A stretch of 64,000 nt of DNA, from positions 2,881,630 to 2,945,629 of the forward strand of contig NZ_CP078077.1 of assembly GCF_023101185.1 (NCBI RefSeq). Direction: 5' to 3'. A program made the position numbers and the translations under genes. Under the pieces are notes generated by a model. That model ran no database searches, was not told the DNA's origin, and was given only the letters and a program-made list of their open reading frames with translations. Below, one piece after another: positions 16,695 through 28,336 of the stretch (positions are counted from its first letter, which is position 1; every line of letters starts with the position of its first letter). The stretch is from Microbacterium galbinum (GTDB taxonomy: Bacteria > Actinomycetota > Actinomycetes > Actinomycetales > Microbacteriaceae).

Positions 16695-18899
16695 CTAGCC
16701 GCGAGTGACGCTCGGAACGTGGGGGTCGGTCTGGTACCGGAGCCACAGCGTCGACAGCGCGGGGAGGGTGATCGTCGCCGTCGCCGGACCGCCGTCCTCC
16801 ACGTGCGCGACGACGACACCCAGATTTCCCGATCCGCGGCCTCCGAACGCCGAGGCATCCGTGTTGAGGATCTCCTCCCACACGCCTTCACGGGGGAGTT
16901 CGAGGCGGTAGCCGACGTGCTCGATGCCGGAGAAGTTGCTGATCACGACGACGCGTCCGCCGTGACCGTCGCGGCGCTCGAACGCGATCACGGTCGGATC
17001 CCAGCTCGGTGCTCCCAGACGTGAGAACGACGAGGCATCGCTGTCGCGGGCCCACAGCGGCGCCTGCACGCGATACGCCGCGTTGAGAGACGCGACGAAG
17101 TCCTGCAGCTGGGCGTGGGACGGCTGGTCGAGCAGCCACCAGTCCAACTCACGTGACTCCGACCATTCGGCGAGCTGACCGAACTCCTGGCCCATGAAGA
17201 GCAGCTTCTTGCCGGGGTGGCCCCACATGTAGCCGAGGTAGGCGCGCACGTTGGCGAGCTTGTGCCAGTGGTCGCCGGGCATCTTGGTCACGAGGCTGCC
17301 CTTGCCGTGGACGACCTCGTCATGGCTGATGGGCAGCAGGTAGTTCTCGCCGAAGGCGTACACGAACGAGAACGTCATCTCGCCTTCGTGGTGCGCGCGG
17401 TACATCGGGTCGCGGGCGATGTACTGGAGCGAGTCGTTCATCCAGCCCATGTTCCACTTGAAGCCGAATCCGAGACCGGCATGGTCGGTCGGTGCGGTCA
17501 CTCCGGGGAAGCTCGTCGACTCCTCGGCGATCATCATGATCCCGGGGTGCAGTCGATACGACGTCGCGTTGACCTCCTGCAGGAACCGGATGGCCTCGAG
17601 GTTCTCGCGACCTCCGTGGATGTTCGGCTCCCACTCGCCCTCGTTGCGCGAGTAGTCGAGGTAGAGCATCGATGCGACGGCGTCGACGCGGAGACCGTCG
17701 ACGTGGAACTCGTCGAGCCAATACAGCGCGTTGGCCACGAGGAACCCTCGCACCTCGGGGCGGCCGTAGTCGAAGATGAGGGTTCCCCAGTCCTGGTGCT
17801 CGCCACGACGCGGGTCCGGGTGCTCGTAGAGGGGCTGGCCGTCGAAGCGGGCCAGCGCGAAGGCATCCTTCGGGAAGTGCCCCGGAACCCAGTCCATGAT
17901 CACGCCGATGCCCGCCTGGTGCAGACGATCGATGAGATAACGCAGATCGTCGGGCGTCCCGAACCGGCTGGTGGGCGCGTAGTAGCCGCTCACCTGATAG
18001 CCCCACGACCCGCCGAACGGATGCTCGGCCACCGGCATGAACTCGACGTGGGTGAACCCCGTCGTCGTCACGTGCTCGATCAACGGCTCGGCGAGGTCCC
18101 GATACCCGAGACCGCCCCGCCAGGAGCCGATGTGGACCTCGTAGACGGAGAGAGGCTGCGCGACGGCATGCGTGGCGGCGCGTCGGGTCATCCATGCACC
18201 GTCGCTCCAGACGTACGACGATGCCGTGACGACCGACGCCGTGTCCGGCGGCACCTCGGCCCACTGCGCCATCGGGTCGGCCTTGAGGATCCACTCCCCG
18301 GAGCGCGTACGGATCTGATACTTGTAGCGGGTGCCGACCGCGAGATCGGGCACGAACAGCTCCCAGACGCCGCTGGCGCCCATGGAGCGCATGGCGTGGG
18401 ACTCTCCGCTCCATCCGTTGTGGTCGCCGATCACGCGCACGGCCGTGGCGTTGGGCGCCCACACGGCGAACGCGACCCCCGTCTCTCCGTCGACGTCGCC
18501 GGGATGCGCCCCGAGCACGTGCCAGAGGCGTTCGTGCCGGCCCTCGGCGATCAGATGGATGTCGACGTCGCCGAGGGTGGGCGCGTGGCGATAGGGGTCG
18601 CCGACGACGGTCTCGTCGTCGTCTCCATAGGCCGTCGCGAGACGGTAGGGCACGGGCGGGCCGTCGTGCTGCGCCTCCCAGATCCCCTGAGCGACGTGGG
18701 CGAGGTCGAGCCGCTGTCCGTTGCCGAAGACGGCGGCGACCGACGAGGCGAGCGGTCGGCGCGCGCGGATCACCGTGACGGTGCGGTCGGCGCCATCCTT
18801 GTGCGGGTGGGCGCCGAGGACGGCGTGCGGGTCGTGGTGGGTGCCCGAGGACACCGCCTGCCACTCGGCGGATGCCGTCAGGTCGTCGATGGAAGTCAT
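16695..18899 (-). CDS. glgB: 1,4-alpha-glucan branching enzyme GlgB
   Basis: GlgB adds alpha-1,6 branches to glycogen-type glucan. The 734-residue protein has two N-terminal beta-sandwich regions (CBM48 block FAVWAPNATAVRVIGDHNGW) and a GH13 barrel. The catalytic nucleophile is Asp406 (GLRVDAVAS) and the acid Glu459 (MIAEESTSF), nearly the same numbers as in E. coli GlgB; HDEVVHGKGS is also present. The ATG at 18899 overlaps the glgE stop by 4 nt and begins MTSIDDLTAS; a longer in-frame extension is rejected. It is last gene of the glgX-glgE-glgB unit. Confidence 0.96.
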   Translation of the reverse strand: MTSIDDLTASAEWQAVSSGTHHDPHAVLGAHPHKDGADRTVTVIRARRPLASSVAAVFGNGQRLDLAHVAQGIWEAQHDGPPVPYRLATAYGDDDETVVGDPYRHAPTLGDVDIHLIAEGRHERLWHVLGAHPGDVDGETGVAFAVWAPNATAVRVIGDHNGWSGESHAMRSMGASGVWELFVPDLAVGTRYKYQIRTRSGEWILKADPMAQWAEVPPDTASVVTASSYVWSDGAWMTRRAATHAVAQPLSVYEVHIGSWRGGLGYRDLAEPLIEHVTTTGFTHVEFMPVAEHPFGGSWGYQVSGYYAPTSRFGTPDDLRYLIDRLHQAGIGVIMDWVPGHFPKDAFALARFDGQPLYEHPDPRRGEHQDWGTLIFDYGRPEVRGFLVANALYWLDEFHVDGLRVDAVASMLYLDYSRNEGEWEPNIHGGRENLEAIRFLQEVNATSYRLHPGIMMIAEESTSFPGVTAPTDHAGLGFGFKWNMGWMNDSLQYIARDPMYRAHHEGEMTFSFVYAFGENYLLPISHDEVVHGKGSLVTKMPGDHWHKLANVRAYLGYMWGHPGKKLLFMGQEFGQLAEWSESRELDWWLLDQPSHAQLQDFVASLNAAYRVQAPLWARDSDASSFSRLGAPSWDPTVIAFERRDGHGGRVVVISNFSGIEHVGYRLELPREGVWEEILNTDASAFGGRGSGNLGVVVAHVEDGGPATATITLPALSTLWLRYQTDPHVPSVTRG

Positions 18900-20968
18900 G
18901 GGCGGTGCCTCACCTTCAGGATGTGCACGGGCTCGGCGAAGGCGTCGAGGCGCACGTAGTTGTGATCCGACCAGGTCCACACCGCTCCCGTGAGCAGATC
19001 CTCGACCTCGAACTGCTCACCGAGGGGGACCCCCCAGCGCGAGGTGTCGAGGTGCACGGTGGTCTCGCGGACGGAATGCGGGTCGACGTTGGCGACGACG
19101 ATCAGCGTGTCGGGGGAGCCGGTTCCGGTGAAAGCAGCATCCAGGTGCTTGCTGTAGACCAGCACGTGGTCGTCGTCGCTCCAGTGCACGTCGAAGTTGC
19201 GGAGCTGACGCAGCGCGGGATGCTGTCGGCGGATCTCGTTCAGTCGGCGCAACAGCGGAGCCAGGGACTCGCCGCGGGCTTCGGCGCCGTCCCAGTCGCG
19301 GAACTTGAACTCGTACTTCTCGTTGTCGATGTTCTCCTCGGACCCGGGACGGGCGACGTTCTCGAGGAGCTCGTAACCGGCGTACACGCCCCACAGCGGT
19401 GCGGCGGTCGCGGCGATGCAGGCCCGTACCCGGTACGCCGCGCGCCCGCCGAACTGCAGGTACTCGGTGAGGATGTCGTGCGTGTTCACGAAGAGGTTGG
19501 GGCGCATGTAGTCGCTGGTCTCGTGCGACACCGAGGTCAGGAACTCCTCGAGCTCGGCCTTGGTGTTGCGCCACGTGAAGTAGCTGTAGCTCTGCTGGAA
19601 GCCCACGGCGGCGAGCGCGCGCATGACGGCGGGGCGGGTGAAAGCCTCGGCCAGGAAGATGACGTCGGGGTCCTGGGCGTTCACGGTCGCGATGAGCCAC
19701 TCCCAGAACTGCAGGGGCTTGGTGTGCGGATTGTCGACCCGGAAGATCTTCACGCCCTGCGCGACCCAGTGCTGCACGATCCGGAGCATCTCGGCGTAGA
19801 TGCCCGCCGGGTCGTTGTCGAAGTTCAGCGGGTAGATGTCCTGGTACTTCTTCGGCGGGTTCTCGGCGTACGCGATCGTGCCGTCGGGCAGCGTGGTGAA
19901 CCATTCGGGGTGCGCGGAGACCCACGGGTGATCGGGTGACGCCTGGAGGGCGAGATCGAGCGCGACCTCGAGTCCCTCCTTCTTCGCCGCGCGGACGAAC
20001 GCACGGAAGTCGGCGGCGGTGCCGAGCTCGGGGTAGATGGCGTCGTGCCCTCCCTCGGCCGCGCCGATCGCGTAGGGCGACCCCGGGTCGCCGGGCTCGG
20101 TCGTCAGCGTGTTGTTGCGTCCCTTGCGATTCGTCGTACCGATGGGATGGATCGGCACGAGGTAGAGCACATCGAAGCCCATGGCCGCGACACCGGGCAG
20201 CCGCTTCGTCGCGCTGCGGAACGTGCCGCTCTTCACCGTTCCGTCCTTGAGGCGCTTGGCGCCCTCGGAGCGGGGGAAGAACTCGTACCAGGACGCGACG
20301 CCGGCGGCGGTGCGGTCGACCACGATCCGATGGTCCGGCGTCGCGGAACGGAGGGTGGTGACGGGTCGATCGGCGAACGCGCGCGCGAGGTCGGCATCCG
20401 TCGACAGTGCCGAGGTCGTTGCGGCGTCCCCGGTGGCGAGGGAGGCCGCCGCTGCGGTCAGCCGCTTGCGCTCCGCCGCCGGACGATCGCGCTCCGCCGC
20501 CGCGCGCTGGAGGATCTCGGCACCGAGCGCTGCCATCACCGGGATGTCGACCCCGGCGGCGACCTTGAGCTCCGCGGCGTGCGCCCACGTCGCGAAATCA
20601 TCGGAGAACGCCTCGAAACGGTACGTCCACGATCCCTGGGCATCGAGCGCGATCTCCGCCGCCCAGGTGTCGGTGCCGTCCTGGCGGGGAGCGAGTCGGT
20701 GCAGGCTCTCGGCGCCGTCCGGTGCGGTGAGCCGGAGATGGACCCCGATGATGTCGTGACCCTCTCGGAACGAGACCACGCTGAACGGGACGACCTCGCC
20801 GACGAACGCCTTGGGCGGGAACCCACCGGGAACGGAGGGCTGCACGTTCGTGAGCGGGAGTCTTCCGGTGGTCACCCCTTCGGCGATCGGTTCGTCCGCG
20901 CGGGGACGCAGGGGGATCTGGGCGGGGCTCCGAAGAGCCGAGGGAGAACTTCCGACGCGTGCAGCCAC
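18896..20968 (-). CDS. glgE: Alpha-1,4-glucan:maltose-1-phosphate maltosyltransferase GlgE
   Basis: GlgE extends alpha-1,4-glucan using maltose-1-phosphate, the key step of the trehalose-to-glucan (GlgE) pathway. The 690-residue GH13 subfamily 3 protein has an N-terminal beta-sandwich domain, nucleophile Asp412 (FRVDNPHTKP), acid Glu441 (FLAEAFTRP) and the block NTHDILTEYLQFGG. The GTG at 20968 is supported by TACATT ending 6 nt upstream. It is coupled to glgB by ATGA. TreS and Pep2, which supply maltose-1-phosphate, are not in this window. Confidence 0.95.
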   Translation of the reverse strand: MAARVGSSPSALRSPAQIPLRPRADEPIAEGVTTGRLPLTNVQPSVPGGFPPKAFVGEVVPFSVVSFREGHDIIGVHLRLTAPDGAESLHRLAPRQDGTDTWAAEIALDAQGSWTYRFEAFSDDFATWAHAAELKVAAGVDIPVMAALGAEILQRAAAERDRPAAERKRLTAAAASLATGDAATTSALSTDADLARAFADRPVTTLRSATPDHRIVVDRTAAGVASWYEFFPRSEGAKRLKDGTVKSGTFRSATKRLPGVAAMGFDVLYLVPIHPIGTTNRKGRNNTLTTEPGDPGSPYAIGAAEGGHDAIYPELGTAADFRAFVRAAKKEGLEVALDLALQASPDHPWVSAHPEWFTTLPDGTIAYAENPPKKYQDIYPLNFDNDPAGIYAEMLRIVQHWVAQGVKIFRVDNPHTKPLQFWEWLIATVNAQDPDVIFLAEAFTRPAVMRALAAVGFQQSYSYFTWRNTKAELEEFLTSVSHETSDYMRPNLFVNTHDILTEYLQFGGRAAYRVRACIAATAAPLWGVYAGYELLENVARPGSEENIDNEKYEFKFRDWDGAEARGESLAPLLRRLNEIRRQHPALRQLRNFDVHWSDDDHVLVYSKHLDAAFTGTGSPDTLIVVANVDPHSVRETTVHLDTSRWGVPLGEQFEVEDLLTGAVWTWSDHNYVRLDAFAEPVHILKVRHRP

Positions 20969-20974
20969 ATCCCG

Positions 20975-20980
20975 AATGTA
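20975..20980 (-). promoter_or_regulatory. -10-like TACATT for glgE
   Basis: On the minus strand TACATT ends 6 nt before the glgE GTG, with no Shine-Dalgarno. glgE-glgB may thus have its own leaderless promoter inside the glg cluster. Confidence 0.5.
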
Positions 20981-21033
20981 CCGCTCCGGTCAGACCTCCG
21001 ATACCGGGTGGACAAGCGCGTCGCGACCCGACA

Positions 21034-23106
21034 TCATTCGACCAGGAAAAGTCGCATCGACGTGCCGGCGACGGGGAGGACGTCACCGGGCGCGAACACC
21101 TCGCGGTCGCCCGACGGACGCTCGTCCGCGCTGGACCAGAGCGACACGAAGCGGGTGGCGCCCTCGATCTCCTCCGGCAGCCGTACGTCGATCGGGGACT
21201 CGGTGCCGTGCACGATCAGGAGGATGCGATTCGCGTCCTCGGCATCCGGCGTGGATGCCGCGACGTACTGGAGCGTGCGGTTGCCCGGATCCGTCCACTG
21301 ATCGCTCTCCATCGTCTCGCCGTTCTGGTCGAACCAGTCCATCACCGAGGCGTTCGGGATGTGCTCGCCGAGGCGCGCGTACCGGCTCGGGCGCAGCGCG
21401 GGGTTCTGCGAGCGCAGCTCGATCAGGCGTGCGACGTGCGCCTGCAGGTCGAGCTGCCACGGTTCGTAGTCCCAGGCCAGCCACGTGAGGGCGGAGTCCT
21501 GTGCGTAGGCGTTGTTGTTGCCCCGCTGCGTGCGACCGACCTCATCGCCCGCGGTGAGCATGGGGATGCCGGCCGAGAGCAGCAGCGTGCCGAGGAGATT
21601 GCGCATCGCCTTGCGCCGGGCGGAGAGGATCGCGGCATCGTCGGTCGGCCCCTCGACACCGTGGTTGAAGGCGCGGTTCGTGTCCGCGCCGTCACGATTG
21701 TGCTCGCCGTTGGCCTCGTTGTGCTTGACGTCGTACGAGACGAGATCGTGCAGGGTGAAGCCGTCGTGCGCTGTGACGAAGTTGACGCTCGCGAGCGGCC
21801 CGCGCTTCTCGTCGAACGTGTTCGACGATCCGGCGAGTCGCGTCGCGAATCCGCCGATGCCGACCGGCGTCGACGCCCGACGCGCGTAGTCGATGTCGCT
21901 CAGCCAGAAGTTGCGCACGCGGTCGCGGTAGCGGTCGTTCCACTCGTGCCACCCGGCCGGGAAGTTGCCGGTCTGCCATCCGCCCAGCCCCACGTCCCAC
22001 GGCTCGGCGATCAGTTTGGTGTCGCGCAGCACCGGATCGTTCGCGATGGCCGTCAGGAGCGGATGCTCGGGGGAATAGGTGTGGTCCGCGTCGCGGGCGA
22101 TCGACGTCGCGAGGTCGAAGCGGAACCCGTCGATCTGCATCTCCTGCGCCCAGTAGCGCAGGGAGTCGAGCACGAGGCGCGCACCGGCATCCGTCGACGT
22201 GTTCAGGGTGTTGCCGCAACCGGTCGTGTCGATGTACGCGCCGCTCGCGTCCTGGCGGTAGTAGTTCGCGTTGTCGAGACCGCGCAGGCTGGAGCGGGGG
22301 CCGCCGATGCCCTCTTCCGACGTGTGGTTGTAGACGACGTCGAGGATGACTTCGAGCCCGGCTTCGTGGAGCAGACGCACCATCCCCTTGAACTCCGCGA
22401 GGACCGATTCGGGGCCCTCCTTGCGTGCATCCTCCGAGGCGTAGGCGGTGTGCGGGGTGAAGAAGTTCAGCGTGTTGTAGCCCCAGTAGTTCGTGAGCCC
22501 GCGCTCGAGCAGGCGCGGCTCCGGGACGAACGCGTGCACGGGGAGGAGTTCGATCGAGGTGATCCCGAGCGCGTGGAAGTACTCGATCATCGCCGGGTGG
22601 GCGAGCCCGGCGTAGGTGCCGTGAAGGGCGGGCGGCACATCGGGCTGTCGCTTGGTGAGGCCCTTGAGGTGGCCCTCGTAGATGATCGTGCGGTCGAGTG
22701 GGATACGCGGCTTGCGGGAGTCCCCCCAGTCGAAACCGTCGACGATCACGACCGACCGCCATTCCTCGTACCCGCCACCCTGGGCGAGGCCGCGGGAGTA
22801 GGGATCGAGAAGCAGCGTCTCGGGGTTGAACGTATTGCCCGGTCCGTGCGGGCCACCGACGCGGATCGCGTACCGGGTTCCGGGCTGGAGGAGCGGCGTC
22901 GTGACCTCCCACACCCCGCCTGGAAGGCGCTCGAGGGAGACCTGGTCGGTCGCCCAGTCGAGATCGGTCGCGTCGAACACCACGAGTTCGACGGAGGACG
23001 CATTCTGCGACCAGACGCGCAGCGTGCCGACCCCGTCGTGCAGACGCACGCCGAGATCGTCGAGGGTGGTGCCGCCGGGCGCGGCGAAGACTCGGGTCTC
23101 GGGCAT
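21034..23106 (-). CDS. glgX: Glycogen debranching enzyme GlgX (isoamylase type)
   Basis: GlgX hydrolyses alpha-1,6 branches of partly degraded glycogen. The 690-residue protein has an N-terminal CBM48-type domain (LHDGVGTLRVWSQNASSVEL) and a GH13 barrel. Nucleophile Asp331 is in GFRFDLATS, acid Glu368 in LIAEPWDVG, and TAHDGFTLHDLVSYD holds the transition-state residues; DEVGRTQRGNNNAY is the usual C-terminal block. The ATG fits TAGGGT 6 nt upstream. It precedes glgE by 65 nt on the same strand. Confidence 0.95.
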   Translation of the reverse strand: MPETRVFAAPGGTTLDDLGVRLHDGVGTLRVWSQNASSVELVVFDATDLDWATDQVSLERLPGGVWEVTTPLLQPGTRYAIRVGGPHGPGNTFNPETLLLDPYSRGLAQGGGYEEWRSVVIVDGFDWGDSRKPRIPLDRTIIYEGHLKGLTKRQPDVPPALHGTYAGLAHPAMIEYFHALGITSIELLPVHAFVPEPRLLERGLTNYWGYNTLNFFTPHTAYASEDARKEGPESVLAEFKGMVRLLHEAGLEVILDVVYNHTSEEGIGGPRSSLRGLDNANYYRQDASGAYIDTTGCGNTLNTSTDAGARLVLDSLRYWAQEMQIDGFRFDLATSIARDADHTYSPEHPLLTAIANDPVLRDTKLIAEPWDVGLGGWQTGNFPAGWHEWNDRYRDRVRNFWLSDIDYARRASTPVGIGGFATRLAGSSNTFDEKRGPLASVNFVTAHDGFTLHDLVSYDVKHNEANGEHNRDGADTNRAFNHGVEGPTDDAAILSARRKAMRNLLGTLLLSAGIPMLTAGDEVGRTQRGNNNAYAQDSALTWLAWDYEPWQLDLQAHVARLIELRSQNPALRPSRYARLGEHIPNASVMDWFDQNGETMESDQWTDPGNRTLQYVAASTPDAEDANRILLIVHGTESPIDVRLPEEIEGATRFVSLWSSADERPSGDREVFAPGDVLPVAGTSMRLFLVE

Positions 23107-23112
23107 GAATAC

Positions 23113-23118
23113 ACCCTA
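23113..23118 (-). promoter_or_regulatory. -10-like TAGGGT for glgX
   Basis: On the minus strand TAGGGT ends 6 nt before the glgX ATG, fitting leaderless transcription of the glg unit. Confidence 0.55.
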
Positions 23119-23198
23119 GAGTGCTGTGCTCGGGTGTCGGACCAGTGAGAACCGGGTTCCGTGCGCCGATGCACGTCGGAATGGGGGAGAGTGGAGAG

Positions 23199-24371
23199 AT
23201 GCACTATCTCGACCACGCCGCGACGACTCCGCTGCGCCCGGAGGCGCGCGATGCCTGGCTCGCCGCGAGCGAGACGATCGGCAATGCATCGTCGACGCAC
23301 GGCGCCGGACAGGATGCCCGTCGGCTCCTCGAGGAGTCGCGTGAACGGGTGGCCGAGGTGCTCGACGCCGACCCGATCGAGATCGTCTTCACCTCGGGCG
23401 GGACCGAGTCGATCAATCTCGCGCTCCAGGGGAGCTGGCGCGCCCGCGCTCAGGGACGCGACGCGATCGTCCTGCCCGACGGTGAGCATCACGCGACCAT
23501 GGACACCGTGGAGTCCCTCCAGAGCGAGGGGGCGGTCGTGCGCCCCGTCGCCCTGACCTCGACGGCGCTCATCGATCCGGGGCGCTTCGCCGCGGCACTC
23601 CCCGGAGCCGCCCTCGCCACCGCATTGGTCGCGAACAACGAAGCGGGCACGGTGAACTCCGCCGCAGAGCTGGCGTCCACTGCGGCGGAGGCCGGCGTGC
23701 CCCTGCACCTGGATGCCGTCGCCGCGCTCGGCCATCTGCCGCTGTCGTTCCGGCGACTCCGCGGTGACGCCGGAACGGGGGTCGGGCTCGTGGCCCTCAG
23801 CCTCGCCGGGCACAAGATCGGAGCGCCCGTCGGCGTCGGTGCGCTGATCGTCGCCCGGACCGCGCGCATGGCTCCGTTGCTCCGGGGCGGGGCGCAGCAG
23901 CGCGGCCTTCGCGCCGGCACCCAGGACGTCCCGGGCGCCGCCGCCTTCGCCACGGCTCTCGAGCTCGCCGAGCGTGAGCGTCCCGCCGAAGCGATCCGAC
24001 TCGGCGCGCTGCGGGACCGGTTGGTCGCCGGCATCCGAGCGCGGGTACCCGAGGCCGTGCTGCTCGGCGACCCGGTCGATCGGCTCCCGGGCAACGCGCA
24101 CCTCCTCTTTCCCGGTGCGGTGGGGGAGAGTCTGCTCTTCCTGCTCGACACCGCGGGCGTCGCCGCCTCGACCGGGTCCGCGTGTCAGGCGGGGGTCGCG
24201 GAGCCCTCGCACGTGGTGCGGGCGATGGGGCGGAGCGAGCAGGATGCGCGGAGCGTCCTGCGGTTCAGCCTGGGACGAACGTCGACGGACGACGACGTCA
24301 CCGCCGTCGTGGAGGTGATCGGAGACGCCTATCTCCGCGCATCCGGCTCCGGTACAGCCCCACGCTCGTAG
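23199..24371 (+). CDS. Cysteine desulfurase (IscS/NifS family)
   Basis: A PLP enzyme that moves sulfur from cysteine to acceptor proteins. It has 390 residues: N-terminal YLDHAATTPLRPEARDAW, the PLP lysine Lys206 (LAGHKIGAPVG), and the catalytic loop TGSACQAG with Cys329. mnmA, a tRNA thiolase needing such sulfur, begins 9 nt after its stop, so it may supply MnmA as IscS does in E. coli (inference). The ATG at 23199 is preceded by GGGGGAGAGTGGAGAG and starts the conserved fold; longer in-frame starts are rejected. Confidence 0.92.
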   Translation: MHYLDHAATTPLRPEARDAWLAASETIGNASSTHGAGQDARRLLEESRERVAEVLDADPIEIVFTSGGTESINLALQGSWRARAQGRDAIVLPDGEHHATMDTVESLQSEGAVVRPVALTSTALIDPGRFAAALPGAALATALVANNEAGTVNSAAELASTAAEAGVPLHLDAVAALGHLPLSFRRLRGDAGTGVGLVALSLAGHKIGAPVGVGALIVARTARMAPLLRGGAQQRGLRAGTQDVPGAAAFATALELAERERPAEAIRLGALRDRLVAGIRARVPEAVLLGDPVDRLPGNAHLLFPGAVGESLLFLLDTAGVAASTGSACQAGVAEPSHVVRAMGRSEQDARSVLRFSLGRTSTDDDVTAVVEVIGDAYLRASGSGTAPRS

Positions 24372-24374
24372 ACT
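24369..24374 (+). promoter_or_regulatory. -10-like TAGACT for mnmA
   Basis: TAGACT ends 6 nt before the mnmA ATG; its TAG is also the stop codon of the desulfurase gene. No Shine-Dalgarno is present. Confidence 0.55.
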
Positions 24375-24380
24375 GGATCC

Positions 24381-25478
24381 ATGCGAATCCTGGCGGCGAT
24401 GAGTGGCGGAGTGGACTCCGCCGTTGCCGCGGCGCGCGCGGTCGAGGCCGGCCACGAGGTCGTGGGGGTGCATCTCGCGCTCTCGCGTGCCGGTGGCACT
24501 CTCCGCACCGGCAGCCGCGGATGTTGCACGATCGAGGACGCCATGGACGCGCGCCGCGCGGCGGACCGGCTCGGCATCCCCTTCTACGTGTGGGACTTCT
24601 CGGAGCGGTTCCGCGACGACGTGATCGACGACTTCATCTCGGAGTACCAGGCGGGTCGCACCCCCAACCCGTGCATGCGCTGCAACGAGAAGATCAAGTT
24701 CGCGGCCCTGTTGGAGCGGGCGATCGAACTGGGCTTCGATGCGGTCTGCACGGGGCACTACGCCACACTCTTGGACGGCGAGGGCGGGCTCGAGCTGCAT
24801 CGCGCATCCGACAACGCGAAGGATCAGTCCTATGTGCTGGGAGTGCTCACGGCCGAGCAGCTCGCGCACACGTACTTCCCGCTGGGGACGACGCCGTCCA
24901 AGGCTCTGGTGCGCGCGGAGGCCGCGGAGCGCGGCCTGAGCGTCGCGCAGAAGCCCGACAGCCATGACATCTGCTTCATCCCCGACGGCGACACGCGCGG
25001 CTGGCTGGCCGAGAAGGTCGGCACCGCGACCGGCGAGATCGTCGACCGCAGCGGCGCCGTCGTGGGCTCGCACGAGGGGGCGCACGGTTATACGGTCGGA
25101 CAGCGCAGAGGCCTGAAGCTCGGCATCCCGGCCGCCGACGGCAAGCCGCGCTTCGTGCTCGAGGTCCGTCCCGTGTCGAACACGGTCGTCGTCGGTCCCA
25201 AGGAGGCGCTCGCGATCCGCGAGATCTCGGGCGCGAGATTCAGCTGGGCGGGGGCAGCGCCGACGGCATCCGACTTCGACTGCCACGTGCAGATCCGCGC
25301 CCACGCCGAGCCGGTCGAGGCGACCGCTTCCGTCGATGCAGACGGCGTGCGGGTGGTGCCGGTCGTGCCGCTCGACGGCGTCGCCCCCGGACAGACCGCG
25401 GTGCTCTACGTCGGTACGCGCGTGCTCGGCCAGTTCACCATCGACCGGACGGTCTCGGCGGTTCCGGTCGACGCCTGA
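24381..25478 (+). CDS. mnmA: tRNA-specific 2-thiouridylase MnmA
   Basis: MnmA makes 2-thiouridine at U34 of tRNA-Lys, -Glu and -Gln. The 365-residue protein begins [20 protein letters not shown] with the PP-loop SGGVDS. The catalytic pair is Cys98 ([12 protein letters not shown]) and Cys198 ([10 protein letters not shown]), close to Cys102 and Cys199 of E. coli MnmA. The start is fixed by a TAGACT 6 nt upstream, implying a leaderless mRNA. The upstream desulfurase is the likely sulfur donor. Confidence 0.96.
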   Translation: MRILAAMSGGVDSAVAAARAVEAGHEVVGVHLALSRAGGTLRTGSRGCCTIEDAMDARRAADRLGIPFYVWDFSERFRDDVIDDFISEYQAGRTPNPCMRCNEKIKFAALLERAIELGFDAVCTGHYATLLDGEGGLELHRASDNAKDQSYVLGVLTAEQLAHTYFPLGTTPSKALVRAEAAERGLSVAQKPDSHDICFIPDGDTRGWLAEKVGTATGEIVDRSGAVVGSHEGAHGYTVGQRRGLKLGIPAADGKPRFVLEVRPVSNTVVVGPKEALAIREISGARFSWAGAAPTASDFDCHVQIRAHAEPVEATASVDADGVRVVPVVPLDGVAPGQTAVLYVGTRVLGQFTIDRTVSAVPVDA

Positions 25479-25508
25479 GCGGAACCGCCGAATGTCGGTG
25501 CCCGCTCG

Positions 25509-28321
<2,813 letters not shown>

Positions 28322-28336
28322 CTCCGCCGCGAGCGC

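Noticed and set aside
21810..21830. TCGAACGTGTTCGA, a perfect palindrome inside glgX, as a LexA site.
   Set aside because: The spacer is 2 nt instead of 4 and it lies deep in coding sequence; such words arise by codon use.
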